Source of the DNA: Arthrobacter sp. AL12
GTDB taxonomy: Bacteria; Actinomycetota; Actinomycetes; Actinomycetales; Micrococcaceae
DNA length: 64,000 nt
Direction of reading: 5' to 3'
Assembly (NCBI RefSeq): GCF_029960645.1
Contig: NZ_JASBQY010000001.1
Location: 145,641-209,640, forward strand
In this document: positions 6,860-16,139 of the stretch, piece after piece
Position numbering within the stretch: the stretch's first letter is position 1
How the letters are laid out: the number at the start of each line of letters is the position of its first letter
The notes under the pieces: generated by a model
What the model was told of the DNA's origin: nothing
Seen by the model: only the letters and a program-made list of their open reading frames with translations
Databases searched by the model: none
Translations under genes and position numbers: made by a program

Positions 6860-9800
6860 CTAGATGGCGTTGTTCGGGCGGTCCAGCTCCGGGTTCAGGA
6901 ACTTGGACTGCTCCTGCTTCACCTTCTTGCCCTTATCCTTCTTTTCCTTCTTCGTGCCGTCGTCGCCGCTGGCACCGGGACCGACATTGCTGCCCTGGTC
7001 CTCGGACGTCGGTGGAACCACGACGGCGCCGGCCGGCGTCACCAGCACGCTGACGAACGTCGGATCACTGGCCCCGGCGAAGGTCACGCGTCCGATGTAC
7101 GAGCCAACAGCCAGAGCCGTCCAGTTCAACGTGACCACGCCGGACTGGCCGTTGGCGAGCCGCAGCGGGTTAGGCGTCAGGCTCGCGTTTCCCACATTCG
7201 GAACGAGGACCGATGCGTCCACACTGCCCTTGGTCAGCCGCCCGTTGGGGCTGGCGTAGAGGTTCGCGTAAATCGTATACGTCCCGGCTTCCGGGTTGGG
7301 CAGGGATACTGACTCACTCGCCGAGGAGGTCGCCACCGTGAGCGGGCCACTGGGCGTCATGACGAACATGTCGAAATCAGCGTTTTCGTCCGAGGAAAGG
7401 ACCGAGAACTTGGCCAGCGGGCTGCCGGCCGGTACCTCAACGGTCTTGACGAAGTTCGAGGCATCCGACTCGCCCGTAAACGGACCCGGAACGAGCTCCA
7501 CGGCGGAGGTGTCCGCTTTGGAAAGACCATCAAGGGTCATCTTGATCGGGGCATTGGTGCCGGAAACCACCTTGATGTCACCGGAACCGGTGCCGCCCTC
7601 CGACGTGAAGGCAACGTCCTTGGACGCGACCACCGACTGCGGGCGGACCGCGATCGGTGACGCGACGCTCTTGTTGGCACCCTGCCAGGTCAGCGAGCCC
7701 ATGGCGAACTTGCCGAGGGCCGCGCTCCGGTTTTCGAAGGACACCTTGAAGGTCTTCTTCTCACCGGCCGTGCCGAACGTCAGGATGGACGGAGTCACGG
7801 TGACCTTGACGCCCGGAACGTCGGCCTTGACCCGGTAGGTGCCAGGGGTCAGTGCCGTCAGTGTGCGGGTTACCTCGATCTTGCCGGTCAGGTTACCCAG
7901 CGAGAAGGACGGGACGTTCATGTCGCGGGCCTTGGTGGTGCCCAGACCCGGCATCCCGAGGTTGACCCCGGTGCCCTGGATGAACTTCAGGTAGTCCTCT
8001 TCGCTGGCGTCGTAGACCAGGCCCGGATCCAGCACGCGGGCCGGGTCGACCTGGCCTGCGCCGGTGGCGAGGACGTCGGTGTTCTTGCTGCCGTCCGCGT
8101 TCTTGACATCGCCGGCGGTGGTCATCATCGCGGACTTGACAGTCGCCGGAGACCATTTAGGGCTCTTGCCCAGGATCAGGGCGCCGAAGCCCGCCACGTG
8201 CGGAGCGGCCATGGAGGTACCGGACAAAAAGCCAAAGTTGTCCCCGCCCGTGCCGATCGGCGATACGCCGGCCAGAACTGCGACGCCGGGGGCGGCAACG
8301 TCGGGCTTCAGCAGGTCGGATTCGGTGGCCAGCAGCGGGCCGCGGGAAGAGAATCCTGCGATCTGCGGCTGGGCCTCAAGCGGCAGGCCGGTGGTGTCCT
8401 TGTTGACCAGGGACACGGTGATGGCCGGGGTGGCGGTGACCTTGGCCTTGATGGTTTCGGTGGCCGGAGGGTTCACGTGGACGGTAGGAACGGAGTGCTT
8501 GTCGGTGTCCAGGGAGGAATTGCTGAGGTTCACCAGGATCATGCCGACGCCGCCGGCATTCTTGACTTCGGCGCTCTTGGCGACGCGGTCAAAGACGCCG
8601 CGGTCGCACACCACGACCTTGCCCGCAACCTTGGCGCGGTCCAGTGTGCCCGGACCGCACCGTGCAGCGTTGGCGTTTCCGGCCGTGATGGCCGCCTTGG
8701 CGGCCAGTACGACGCCGGCGCCCGTGACCTCGCGGTTCATGATGCTGGCGCCGCGGAACTTGCTGCCGTCAGAGAACTCAACGGTGCCCTGGAGCTCCTG
8801 GGAGAAGCTGCTGGCGGCAACCGTGGTGACCCACGGTGCGCCGTGGTTGACGGTGCTTGCGGTCGGGCCGGAGTTTCCTGCCGAGGCCGCGACGAAGATG
8901 CCAGCGGAGGCTGCGGAAAGGAACGCCATGGAGACCGGATCGGTGGTGGTGGTCGTTGAGCCGGAGATCGAGTAGTTCAGGACGTCGACGCCGTCGTAGA
9001 TGGCCTGGTCGATTGCGGCAACCGAGGAGGAGCTGTAGCAGCCGCCGGTGTTGGGGTCGGTGTCCTCCCAGCAGACCTTGTAGACGGAGAGCTTCGCCGC
9101 GGGGGCGATGCCGCTCGTCAGTCCGAAACTGCGTCCGTCGACGAAGGTCTCGACGTTGGCGTTGCCCACGGCAGTGCTGCCGGTGTGGGTGCCGTGGCTG
9201 TCGACGTCGACCGGGGAGATCTTCTCGATCGGGGATCGGTTGCCCGCCGGAACATACGTGAGGAAATCGTCGGCAAAGTAGTGCGCGGCGAGGACCTTGG
9301 AGTTGCAGGCGGAGCCGTCGAAGTCCTGGCCCGTCTGGCACTCGCCGACGAAGGTGTCGCCGTCGGACTTGAGCATCGCAATCTTGCCGTCGTCCGTGCG
9401 GTAAGGGACTCCGACGACGGGATTGCCAACGAGCGGCTTGACCTGTTCGCCGGCGAAGAAGGGGCTGGAGGGCGTGTACCCGGTGTCAATGACGCCGACG
9501 ACGACGCCCTTGCCCGCCGCGTCCTGGCCACCGAACTTTGTGTTCCAGGTGCCGTTGGGGCCGCTGAGTTTCAGGAAATCGGTGCTGGAGTAGTCGGGAG
9601 CGTTTTCCGTGTCCGGCGCGACAACCAGCACGCCGGGGTCCTTGGCCAGCTTGATGGCCTGATCCGCTGTCAGGTTAGCGCTGAAGCCGTTGACAGCCGC
9701 CGTGAACTGCCGCTTCATCTGGACGTTTTGCTGCCCTGCAACCGCTGCCTGCTTCTGCTCTAGGTGTGCCTCGTATTTCTGGACTTCGGCACGCTTGGTA

Positions 9801-10078
9801 TCGAGCTTCTTGCCCGATTCCGGCTTGGTTGAAGCGAGTCCGGGCGTCCCGCCGTCGTAGGTCGCCGCCGGCTTCTCGGCCAGGACAACGATGTAGCGGC
9901 CGTCCTTGAAGCTGCTCGGATCCATCTTCTTTTGTGCGACTCCCGCAACGGTGGATCCCGGTACCGCGGTGGCGGGCGCGATCGCGACTGTTGACAAGAG
10001 AACCGGCAAGCCCAGGGTCAGTGCCACGGCCCTCCGGAGTCCCCCGCTTCGAAGGAAGCTCTTTCCTGGTGATTTCAC
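6860..10078 (-). CDS. Secreted subtilase (peptidase S8) with I9 propeptide and PA domain
   Basis: 1072 residues. A signal peptide (about 1-38, hydrophobic core ALTLGLPVLLSTVAIAPATA) is followed by an inhibitor I9 propeptide (RYIVVLAEKP to VNGFSANLTADQAIKLA, about 61-155). The catalytic residues are D198 (VIDTG), H295 (DSHGTHTG), N402 (oxyanion hole, AGNSG) and S622 (SGTSMAAPHVAG). A PA domain is inserted between N402 and S622 (about 440-560). After the catalytic domain come an Fn3-like segment and a beta-rich PPC-like segment (FDMFVMTPSGP). The tail is Lys-rich (about 1040-1060) with no LPXTG motif. Start is GTG at 10078. It is an extracellular serine endopeptidase, convergent with the SSI-like genes, which suggests but does not prove an enzyme-inhibitor relationship. 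Confidence 0.95.
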   Translation of the reverse strand: MKSPGKSFLRSGGLRRAVALTLGLPVLLSTVAIAPATAVPGSTVAGVAQKKMDPSSFKDGRYIVVLAEKPAATYDGGTPGLASTKPESGKKLDTKRAEVQKYEAHLEQKQAAVAGQQNVQMKRQFTAAVNGFSANLTADQAIKLAKDPGVLVVAPDTENAPDYSSTDFLKLSGPNGTWNTKFGGQDAAGKGVVVGVIDTGYTPSSPFFAGEQVKPLVGNPVVGVPYRTDDGKIAMLKSDGDTFVGECQTGQDFDGSACNSKVLAAHYFADDFLTYVPAGNRSPIEKISPVDVDSHGTHTGSTAVGNANVETFVDGRSFGLTSGIAPAAKLSVYKVCWEDTDPNTGGCYSSSSVAAIDQAIYDGVDVLNYSISGSTTTTTDPVSMAFLSAASAGIFVAASAGNSGPTASTVNHGAPWVTTVAASSFSQELQGTVEFSDGSKFRGASIMNREVTGAGVVLAAKAAITAGNANAARCGPGTLDRAKVAGKVVVCDRGVFDRVAKSAEVKNAGGVGMILVNLSNSSLDTDKHSVPTVHVNPPATETIKAKVTATPAITVSLVNKDTTGLPLEAQPQIAGFSSRGPLLATESDLLKPDVAAPGVAVLAGVSPIGTGGDNFGFLSGTSMAAPHVAGFGALILGKSPKWSPATVKSAMMTTAGDVKNADGSKNTDVLATGAGQVDPARVLDPGLVYDASEEDYLKFIQGTGVNLGMPGLGTTKARDMNVPSFSLGNLTGKIEVTRTLTALTPGTYRVKADVPGVKVTVTPSILTFGTAGEKKTFKVSFENRSAALGKFAMGSLTWQGANKSVASPIAVRPQSVVASKDVAFTSEGGTGSGDIKVVSGTNAPIKMTLDGLSKADTSAVELVPGPFTGESDASNFVKTVEVPAGSPLAKFSVLSSDENADFDMFVMTPSGPLTVATSSASESVSLPNPEAGTYTIYANLYASPNGRLTKGSVDASVLVPNVGNASLTPNPLRLANGQSGVVTLNWTALAVGSYIGRVTFAGASDPTFVSVLVTPAGAVVVPPTSEDQGSNVGPGASGDDGTKKEKKDKGKKVKQEQSKFLNPELDRPNNAI

Positions 10079-10396
10079 GTGTGGTTGAACCTTTCATAAG
10101 GAACGGTCCCGACGGTGGTGCCGGGTCAACGGACTGGCCGGACAGAAAGAGCTGAGACTCTCACGGCCCGACGGATACCAGCCGATTCATACAGTACAGA
10201 CTGAGAGCCAGATATGACATAGCCCACAAAGGGCAAATCCAAATTTGTCAATCAATTCGACAAGACCCGGCGGATCGGCCGTGTCCAGGTGCGCGGGAGG
10301 GGCGCCGAAGAGTCGCCGGAGGGCGCGGTGGGGCGCGGGTGGGGCGCGGACGGCCCTGCCGGGCCGGCCGCGGGAATCGCCGAACTCCGGCGCCCG
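10079..10396. other. Intergenic region with AT-rich probable promoter for the subtilase
   Basis: 318 bases with no gene. The part at 10180-10265 is clearly AT-richer than its surroundings. It contains the inverted repeat TTGTC/GACAA around 10245-10263, which on the minus strand includes a TTGACA box, with TATGTC further downstream as a weak -10 candidate at non-ideal spacing. The region probably carries the subtilase promoter and perhaps an operator. The rest (10265-10396) is GC-rich without visible structure. Confidence 0.4.
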
Positions 10397-10582
10397 CTAC
10401 TGGCGGGGGGTTCTGACCACTTCGCTGATCCACGCGCGCGTCTTGTCATCCAGCGGCCCGGCGACATTGCTGTCCCGGGCTTTGCGGTCCGCCTTGATCT
10501 TCTGCAGCACCATCCGGCCCAGGCCGGCGAAAACGGCGGCAGCGACGACGGGCAGGACCATGGATTTCGATTTCTCGGACAT
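10397..10582 (-). CDS. Small single-pass membrane protein, unknown function
   Basis: 61 residues: a short basic N-terminus (MSEKSKS), one hydrophobic segment (MVLPVVAAAVFAGLGRMVL, about 8-26) and a charged cytosolic tail (KIKADRKARDSN to ISEVVRTPRQ). ATG at 10582 has AGGAT about six bases upstream. I do not recognise the family; it looks like the short hypothetical membrane proteins common in Arthrobacter. Confidence 0.55.
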   Translation of the reverse strand: MSEKSKSMVLPVVAAAVFAGLGRMVLQKIKADRKARDSNVAGPLDDKTRAWISEVVRTPRQ

Positions 10583-10867
10583 GCGCACATCCTACTGACC
10601 GCGCACCGTGGTGACCAGAGATCGGCGCAGACCGCGCCGGGCCACAGCGCCCCTCGCCGGACGTGTCCGCCGCCCACCGTCCCGGCGTCCGGGCGGGCAG
10701 CGTTCACACTCCCCGCCCGAATGCGGCCGGACGCGCCGCGGCCGGTAGAATGGGCATGCAAGCTCGCGGAGCGCTCTGTCACGTTGTCCTCACCACACAG
10801 CGGATTGGCGTGAGACGGCATCACTCCGCTGCGCCCTTACCCAATGCTCACGCACAGGAGTTGCCGG

Positions 10868-11119
10868 ATGCCCCGGATCGTTGTCGACGTCATGCCCAAG
10901 CCCGAGATTCTCGACCCGCAGGGGAAGGCCATCGTGGGTGCACTGCCCCGCCTGGGCTTCACCGCGTTTAGCTCTGTCCGCCAGGGAAAGCGCTTTGAAC
11001 TCACGGTCGATGGCGAGGTGACGGAGGAGATCCTGGCCCAGGCCCGGAACGCCGCCGAGACCCTGCTGTCCAACCCGGTCATCGAGGACGTCGTCAACGT
11101 CGAGGTCGTCGAGGCCTGA
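10868..11119 (+). CDS. purS: Phosphoribosylformylglycinamidine synthase subunit PurS
   Basis: 83 residues, the usual PurS size, starting [20 protein letters not shown] with the conserved [16 protein letters not shown] core. PurS bridges PurQ and PurL in the three-protein FGAM synthase. ATG at 10868 is chosen because CAGGAG lies upstream and the N-terminus matches the family; an in-frame ATG 24 bases earlier would add eight unrelated residues. It is followed by purQ after one base, so all three genes form one operon. Confidence 0.96.
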   Translation: MPRIVVDVMPKPEILDPQGKAIVGALPRLGFTAFSSVRQGKRFELTVDGEVTEEILAQARNAAETLLSNPVIEDVVNVEVVEA

Positions 11120-11120
11120 G

Positions 11121-11873
11121 ATGACTGAACTCCCCCTAATCGGCGAGGCCGTCGCCGCGCCCGCCCAGCTCATAGGTGCGAAGATCGGCGTCGTCACCTT
11201 CCCCGGCACCCTGGACGACCGCGACGCCGTCCGTGCGATCCGCCTGGCCGGCGCCACCGCGGTGCCCCTCTGGCACGCCGACACCACCCTCGGCGACGTC
11301 GACGCCGTCGTGATTCCCGGCGGATTCTCCTACGGCGATTACCTGCGCGCGGGCGCCATCTCCCGGTTCGCGCCCCTCATGGCCAGGATCATCGACGCCG
11401 CCCACTCGGACGCCAGGCTGCCAGTCCTGGGCATCTGCAACGGCTTCCAGATCCTCACCGAATCGCACCTGCTGCCCGGCTCGATGATCAAGAACGATCA
11501 CCTGAAATTCATGTGCCGCGACCAGGTCCTGCGCGTGGAGAACAACACCACCGACTGGACCCGGGACTACGCCGTCGGCCAGGAAATCACCGTGCCGCTG
11601 AAGAACCAGGACGGCCAGTACATCGCGGACGAAAAGACCCTCGATGCCCTGGAGGCGGAGGGGCGCGTGGTGTTCCGCTACGTCGGCTTCAACCCGAACG
11701 GCTCCCGCCGCGACATCGCCGGCATCTCCAACGCCACGGGCAACGTGGTGGGCCTCATGCCGCACCCGGAGCACGCCGTGGAGGCAGGGTTTGGACCCGA
11801 AAACGGCTCCGGCACCGAGGGCCTGGGCTTCTTCACCTCTGTACTGAACAAGATCGTGGGAGACACCAAATGA
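11121..11873 (+). CDS. purQ: Phosphoribosylformylglycinamidine synthase subunit PurQ (glutaminase)
   Basis: A 250-residue class I glutamine amidotransferase that supplies ammonia to PurL for FGAR to FGAM. The nucleophile elbow [10 protein letters not shown] contains the catalytic Cys, and the His/Glu pair appears in MPHPEHAVE near the C-terminus. The early [17 protein letters not shown] is the PurQ oxyanion region. It carries about 15 extra residues before the usual GVVTFPG start ([17 protein letters not shown]), so an internal start is possible, but its placement one base after purS supports ATG at 11121. Confidence 0.96.
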   Translation: MTELPLIGEAVAAPAQLIGAKIGVVTFPGTLDDRDAVRAIRLAGATAVPLWHADTTLGDVDAVVIPGGFSYGDYLRAGAISRFAPLMARIIDAAHSDARLPVLGICNGFQILTESHLLPGSMIKNDHLKFMCRDQVLRVENNTTDWTRDYAVGQEITVPLKNQDGQYIADEKTLDALEAEGRVVFRYVGFNPNGSRRDIAGISNATGNVVGLMPHPEHAVEAGFGPENGSGTEGLGFFTSVLNKIVGDTK

Positions 11874-14209
11874 CGGAGACGTCGACTGGCCGGACGGCCG
11901 GCACCGCCACCGAGACCAAGAAGTTCAACATCGACACCGTCGAGAACGCGGCCAAGACCCCGGACGTCGAACTCCCCTGGGCCGAGCTGGGCCTGAAGCA
12001 GAACGAGTTCGACGAGGTCGTCAAGGTCCTGGGCCGCCGCCCGACCGGCGCCGAACTCGCCATGTACTCCGTGATGTGGAGCGAGCACTGCTCCTACAAG
12101 TCCTCGAAGAACCACTTGCGCCAGTTCGGCGAAAAGGTCACCGACGAGATGAAGAAAGACATGCTGGTGGGCATCGGCGAAAACGCCGGTGTGACCAACC
12201 TGGGCGATGGCTGGGCCGTGACGTTCAAGATCGAGTCCCACAACTCGCCGTCGTTCGTGGAGCCGTACCAGGGCGCCGCGACCGGCATCGGCGGCATTGT
12301 CCGCGACATCATCTCGATGGGCGCCCGCCCGGTGGCCGTTATGGACCCGCTGCGGTTCGGTGCCATTGACCACCCGGACACGGCCCGCGTCATGCACGGC
12401 GCCGTGGCCGGCATCGGCGGCTACGGGAACTCCCTGGGCCTGCCGAACATCGGTGGCGAAATGGTTTTCGATTCCGTGTACCAGGGCAACCCGCTGGTCA
12501 ACGCCCTCGCCGTCGGCGTCATGCGGCACGAGGACATCCGCCTCGCCAACGCCTCCGGCAAGGGCAATAAGGTGGTGCTCTTCGGCGCCCGCACCGGCGG
12601 CGACGGCATCGGCGGCGCCTCCGTGCTGGCCTCGGAGTCCTTCGACGACACCAAGCCGTCCAAGCGCCCCGCCGTCCAGGTCGGCGACCCCTTCGCCGAG
12701 AAGGTCCTGATCGAATGCTGCCTCGAGCTGTTCAAGGGCTCCCTGGTGGACGGCATCCAGGACCTCGGCGCCGCCGGCATCTCCTGCGCCACGTCCGAGC
12801 TCGCCTCCAACGGCGACGGCGGCATGGAAGTGGAGCTGACCTCCGTCCTGCTCCGCGATCCGACCCTGACCCCGGGCGAAATCCTGATGTCCGAGTCGCA
12901 GGAACGCATGATGGCCGTCGTCACCCCGGAGAACGTCGCCGCCTTTGAAGCGGTCATGCACAAGTGGGCCGTGGAGCACTCCTGGCTCGGCGAGGTGACG
13001 GACACCGGCCGCCTCATCATCACCTGGGAAGGCGACGTGATCGTCGACGTCGACCCGCGCACCGTGGCCCACGACGGTCCGGTCTACGACCGTCCGTACG
13101 CGCGCCCCGAATGGCAGGACGCCGTGCAGGCCGATGCCTTCACCGGGTCCGTGCAGGATGCCGGCCGCCCGTCCGCCCCCGCGGAACTGGCCGCCGCCAT
13201 CACCGAACTCGTCGCCTCACCAAACATGTGCGACAAGTCCTGGATCACCAACCAGTACGACCGCTACGTCGGCGGCAACACCGCCATGGCGTTTCCGGAC
13301 GACGCCGGCGTGGTCCGGGTGGACGAGGAAACCGGTCTGGGCGTGGCCCTGGCCACCGACGCCAACGGCCGCTACACCTACCTCGACCCGTACCACGGCG
13401 CGCAGCTGGCGCTGGCCGAGGCGTACCGCAACGTGGCCACCTCCGGTGCCGTGCCGATGGCGGTCAGCGACTGCCTGAACTTCGGCTCCCCAGAGGACCC
13501 CGATGTGATGTGGCAGCTGGCTGAAGCCATCCGCGGTCTGTCGGACGCCTGCATGGTGCTCGGCATCCCGGTTACCGGCGGCAACGTCTCGCTCTACAAC
13601 CAGACCGGCAGTACCCCCATCCACCCCTCCCCCGTGGTCGCCGTGCTCGGCAAGTTCGACGACGTCGCCCGCCGCACGCCGTCGGGCTGGAAGGAAGACG
13701 GCCAGGCCATCTACCTGCTCGGCACGACGGAGGCGGAACTGGACGGCTCTGAATGGTCCAACATGCGCGGACACCTCGGCGGCCTGCCGCCGAAGGTTGA
13801 CCTCGACGCCGAGCGGGCCCTGGGCGAGATCCTGATCAACGCCTCCCGCGACGGCATGGTGGACTCCGCGCACGACCTCTCCGAAGGCGGCCTCGCGGCG
13901 GCCCTCGTGGAGTCCTCGCTGCGCTACGGGGTGGGGGCCCGGGTCGCGCTCCAGGATGTCCTGGACCGCGACGGCGTGGACCTGTTCACGGCACTGTTCT
14001 CCGAGACCCAGGGCCGCGCCATTGTGGCTGTGCCCCGCTCCGAGGAGATCCGCTTCACGGACATGTGCACCGCCCGCGGCTTCCCGCATCTGCGGATCGG
14101 CGTCGTGGACGCTGAGGGCGGCACGCTGGAGATCACCGGCGTCGAGACCATGAACCTCGAATCCCTCCGCGAGGCCCACGAGGCCACCCTGCCGAAGTAC
14201 TTCGGCTAG
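11870..14209 (+). CDS. purL: Phosphoribosylformylglycinamidine synthase subunit PurL
   Basis: 779 residues, small-type PurL. It converts FGAR, ATP and ammonia to FGAM. Signatures include [38 protein letters not shown] with [34 protein letters not shown] and a second AIRS-type half ([16 protein letters not shown]). The start is ATG at 11870, overlapping the purQ stop by four bases (ATGA), which implies translational coupling. The first 20 residues are Thr-rich and variable. Confidence 0.97.
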   Translation: MTETSTGRTAGTATETKKFNIDTVENAAKTPDVELPWAELGLKQNEFDEVVKVLGRRPTGAELAMYSVMWSEHCSYKSSKNHLRQFGEKVTDEMKKDMLVGIGENAGVTNLGDGWAVTFKIESHNSPSFVEPYQGAATGIGGIVRDIISMGARPVAVMDPLRFGAIDHPDTARVMHGAVAGIGGYGNSLGLPNIGGEMVFDSVYQGNPLVNALAVGVMRHEDIRLANASGKGNKVVLFGARTGGDGIGGASVLASESFDDTKPSKRPAVQVGDPFAEKVLIECCLELFKGSLVDGIQDLGAAGISCATSELASNGDGGMEVELTSVLLRDPTLTPGEILMSESQERMMAVVTPENVAAFEAVMHKWAVEHSWLGEVTDTGRLIITWEGDVIVDVDPRTVAHDGPVYDRPYARPEWQDAVQADAFTGSVQDAGRPSAPAELAAAITELVASPNMCDKSWITNQYDRYVGGNTAMAFPDDAGVVRVDEETGLGVALATDANGRYTYLDPYHGAQLALAEAYRNVATSGAVPMAVSDCLNFGSPEDPDVMWQLAEAIRGLSDACMVLGIPVTGGNVSLYNQTGSTPIHPSPVVAVLGKFDDVARRTPSGWKEDGQAIYLLGTTEAELDGSEWSNMRGHLGGLPPKVDLDAERALGEILINASRDGMVDSAHDLSEGGLAAALVESSLRYGVGARVALQDVLDRDGVDLFTALFSETQGRAIVAVPRSEEIRFTDMCTARGFPHLRIGVVDAEGGTLEITGVETMNLESLREAHEATLPKYFG

Positions 14210-14237
14210 CCCCACCGCCCCACCCGCTGCCACCACC

Positions 14238-14297
14238 ATCGACTGCTCCGCAACGGCCCTTTTGAACCCTCAGAACGGCGGTTTCGGAGCAGTCGAT
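14238..14297. repeat. Dispersed palindrome, family 1 copy A (TGCTCCG...CGGAGCA)
   Basis: Perfect 13-base arms (14238-14250 and 14285-14297) around a 34-base centre that is itself weakly symmetric. It shares the arm core TGCTCC/GGAGCA and the inner CCTTTTG/CAGAA-type sequence with copies at 15251 and 15616. It lies between convergent purL and the gene ending at 14303, so it may also terminate transcription. Confidence 0.75.
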
Positions 14298-14302
14298 GTG
14301 GC

Positions 14303-15190
14303 TTAACGGCCCGGACGCCAGCCAGCCTGGACCAGCGCGGACCGGACCTCGGTCCAGCCGAGAGCCGTGTACCGCTCGGATCGGGCGATGTCCCTGACGA
14401 TCTGTCCCTCTTCACCGTGTTGCTCGCCCTCGTACTCGATGCCGATCCTGTATTTCCGATACGACAAGTCGGGTTCGTGGTGCCGCGTTCCTGCGGCGTC
14501 GACGATCGGCACATTCAGTTCCGGTTCCGGAAGACCGCCCCGGACAATGGCAAGTCTCAGCAGTGACTCCTGCGGCGAATCCGAGCCCACCCGTATGAGT
14601 TTTATGGCCTCCCGCGCCTTGCGGATTCCACGCTTTCCCCGGTGGCGGTCGATCATCCGCTGTAGGTCCGCGAGGCTGCATAACGGCATGTCCCTGCCCT
14701 CGAACTCGAGCCGGGGGACGCGGACGCAGCTGTCGCCGGCCACAACAAGTTCGTCCACGGTCAGCATTTCGGCGAGATCAAGCCAAGTTCGCTCCGGCGT
14801 GGTGAGGGGAATCCCGTCCAGGAGCGTGATCTCGTCGTCGTAGAGCTTCATCCGGTGAACGATGACATGCGGACGGTTGAGATGGGCTGCACCCTCGGGC
14901 CTGATCACGTGATACATCGGCGGTCCCTCCTTCTGACGCCGCGCCGGAAGCGAACCAAGCTCCGCCGCGGTGAGGTGCGACGCGGCGCATCGCTCATTGA
15001 CCTCAATGAATGGCCGCACCCTCACGCTTAACGGAATCCCCGGCGTCGGGCTCTGGGAACGAATCCCCCTCCCCAGCGCTGAGAGGGAGCGGTGGCGGAG
15101 CCGCTTGGGCGACACTCCGGCCTCGGCGGCTTCCACAACGGTGAAGGGGCGTCCACGGAAATCGTCCGGCAGCGGGCGTGCGGTTTTCAT
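14303..15190 (-). CDS. AbiEi-like protein with C-terminal DUF559/Vsr-like nuclease-fold domain
   Basis: 295 residues. The N-terminal part (FRGRPFTVVEAAEAGVSPKR) resembles the winged-helix start of AbiEi-type antitoxin-like proteins, and the middle (GIPLTTPERTWLDLAEMLTV) is the usual AbiEi-like core. The C-terminus (EPDLSYRKYRIGIEYEGEQH with DIARSERYTALGW) fits the DUF559 restriction-endonuclease-like fold, where the Asp, the Glu of IEYEGEQH and a nearby Gln/His are candidate metal ligands. ATG at 15190 is chosen because the residues upstream of it are low-complexity. No partner toxin is adjacent. Such stand-alone proteins are common in actinobacteria, with unproven roles in defence or repair. 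Confidence 0.65.
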   Translation of the reverse strand: MKTARPLPDDFRGRPFTVVEAAEAGVSPKRLRHRSLSALGRGIRSQSPTPGIPLSVRVRPFIEVNERCAASHLTAAELGSLPARRQKEGPPMYHVIRPEGAAHLNRPHVIVHRMKLYDDEITLLDGIPLTTPERTWLDLAEMLTVDELVVAGDSCVRVPRLEFEGRDMPLCSLADLQRMIDRHRGKRGIRKAREAIKLIRVGSDSPQESLLRLAIVRGGLPEPELNVPIVDAAGTRHHEPDLSYRKYRIGIEYEGEQHGEEGQIVRDIARSERYTALGWTEVRSALVQAGWRPGR

Positions 15191-15250
15191 GGCTTCATGA
15201 GACCAGAACCGCGGGAAACCCGCAGAAGTTATCCACACCACCCAATCCGC

Positions 15251-15298
15251 TGCTCCATAGGTGCCGTTATGACGCCTCAAAAGGGCACCTGCGGAGCA
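15251..15298. repeat. Dispersed palindrome, family 1 copy B
   Basis: Arms TGCTCCATAGGTGCC (15251-15265) and the matching 15284-15298 pair at 13 of 15 positions. The same TGCTCC...GGAGCA core and a CTCAAAAGGG inner sequence relate it to copies A and C. It lies between two leftward genes. Confidence 0.65.
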
Positions 15299-15308
15299 AC
15301 CGATGGAT

Positions 15309-15602
15309 TCAGTCGTCGCTGCGGAGCTCGCGCTGGCGGGCGCTGAGAAGTTCCAGTTCCGGCCGTGCCGCGACAAAGCGTTCGACGGCGGCCAGCACCT
15401 CGACGAGGTGCGCCCGGTCCGCGGCGACCAGCCCGACGCCGATCACGGTGCGGCGGTACTGGTCCTGCAGTCCGGCCTCGGTCACGGAAACGTCGAAGCG
15501 GCGCTTGAGCTCGGCGAGCACCGGGCGCACCACGGAGCGCTTCTCCTTCAGGCTGTGGACGTCGCCGAGGAGGACATCGAATTCGATCCAGCCGATCCAC
15601 AT
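15309..15602 (-). CDS. DUF503 (YlxP-like) family protein
   Basis: 97 residues starting MWIGWIEFDVLLGDVHSLKE, with the DUF503 hallmark HSLKEKRSVVRPVLAELKRR and FDVSVTEAGLQDQYRRTVIG. YlxP-type proteins are small, are often encoded near infB/rbfA and may assist ribosome maturation; here the gene is isolated from translation genes. No other motif is seen. The short spacing to the palindromes on either side suggests that it is a monocistronic unit. Confidence 0.88.
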   Translation of the reverse strand: MWIGWIEFDVLLGDVHSLKEKRSVVRPVLAELKRRFDVSVTEAGLQDQYRRTVIGVGLVAADRAHLVEVLAAVERFVAARPELELLSARQRELRSDD

Positions 15603-15615
15603 GCATTTATCCTAG

Positions 15616-15671
15616 CGAGTGCTCCGTAACTGCCGTTTTGGGGTGCCAAAAGGGCGGTTACGGAGCACTCG
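15616..15671. repeat. Dispersed palindrome, family 1 copy C
   Basis: The most complete copy: 25-base arms (15616-15640 and 15647-15671) pairing at 23 of 25 positions around a six-base loop. It contains TGCTCCGTAACTGCCGTTTTG on the left and the mirror sequence on the right. It lies just upstream of the DUF503 start and 10 bases past the next leftward gene's end, a position that suits a terminator for that gene. Confidence 0.8.
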
Positions 15672-15681
15672 ACGGGGGGGG

Positions 15682-15999
15682 TTAGATGGTGAGCTCGCCC
15701 ATCCGGTCCCAGCCCTCGCCGTCGAACTGGCGGCTGATGATTTGGGGCGTCTCCCGCAGGGCCTGGGGCATATCCGCCATGGCCTGCTTGAAGTGTGCGC
15801 TGTTGACGTGGTCCCCGGCGGCATCGTCCTTGAAGGCCTCGACCAGGACGAATTCGTTGGGGTCCTCCACACTGCGGGACCAGTCAAACCACAGGTTGCC
15901 CGGTTCCTGGCGGGTCGCCTGGGTGAAGTCCTGCACGAGGCCGAGCCAGCGGTCAGACCAGTCGGGCTTGACCTTGAATTTAACGACAATGAAGATCAC
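15682..15999 (-). CDS. Antibiotic biosynthesis monooxygenase (ABM/YgiN-like) domain protein
   Basis: 105 residues forming one dimeric alpha/beta-barrel ABM domain: MIFIVVKFKVKPDWSDRW, QEPGNLWFDWSRSVEDPNEF, LVEAFKDDAAGDHVNSAHF. Members include quinol monooxygenases and small stress proteins; here FVLVEAFKD and NSAHFK are the conserved parts. GTG at 15999 follows GAAAGGC and gives the family-typical N-terminus. The substrate is unknown. Confidence 0.85.
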   Translation of the reverse strand: MIFIVVKFKVKPDWSDRWLGLVQDFTQATRQEPGNLWFDWSRSVEDPNEFVLVEAFKDDAAGDHVNSAHFKQAMADMPQALRETPQIISRQFDGEGWDRMGELTI

Positions 16000-16058
16000 G
16001 GGAACTGCCTTTCGATGCGGCGGAACGGGCGGGACAGTGTTCCATTCTTGCAACAGGA

Positions 16059-16121
16059 CAACGCGGGGTCACACCGGGCCCATTGCGTGGGCATTGATGG
16101 GCCGGCAGTGACCCCGCGTTG
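16059..16121. repeat. Dispersed palindrome, family 2 copy 1 (CAACGCGGGGTCAC...)
   Basis: 23-base arms (16059-16081 and 16099-16121) pair at 20 of 23 positions, with CAACGCGGGGTCAC at the outer end. Near-identical outer arms occur at 32290 and 45130. It lies 18 bases past the end of the decayed TPR gene. Confidence 0.8.
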
Positions 16122-16139
16122 GAGTAGGAGGGACGGGGG

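Noticed and set aside
11513..11869. Upstream extension of the purL reading frame inside purQ
   Set aside because: The frame is open but the sequence is an Arg/Pro-rich shadow of purQ; ATG at 11870 gives an ATGA coupling and the expected length.
11678..13072. 464-codon opposite-strand frame within purL
   Set aside because: Antisense shadow, rich in Val-Asp-Gly repeats from third-position bias; no motif.
14303..15190. A complete AbiE toxin-antitoxin system
   Set aside because: No nucleotidyltransferase (AbiEii) gene lies next to it; only the AbiEi-like protein is present.
14238..16121. A CRISPR array explaining the repeated palindromes
   Set aside because: The copies are few, irregularly spaced, with genes between them, and there are no cas genes.
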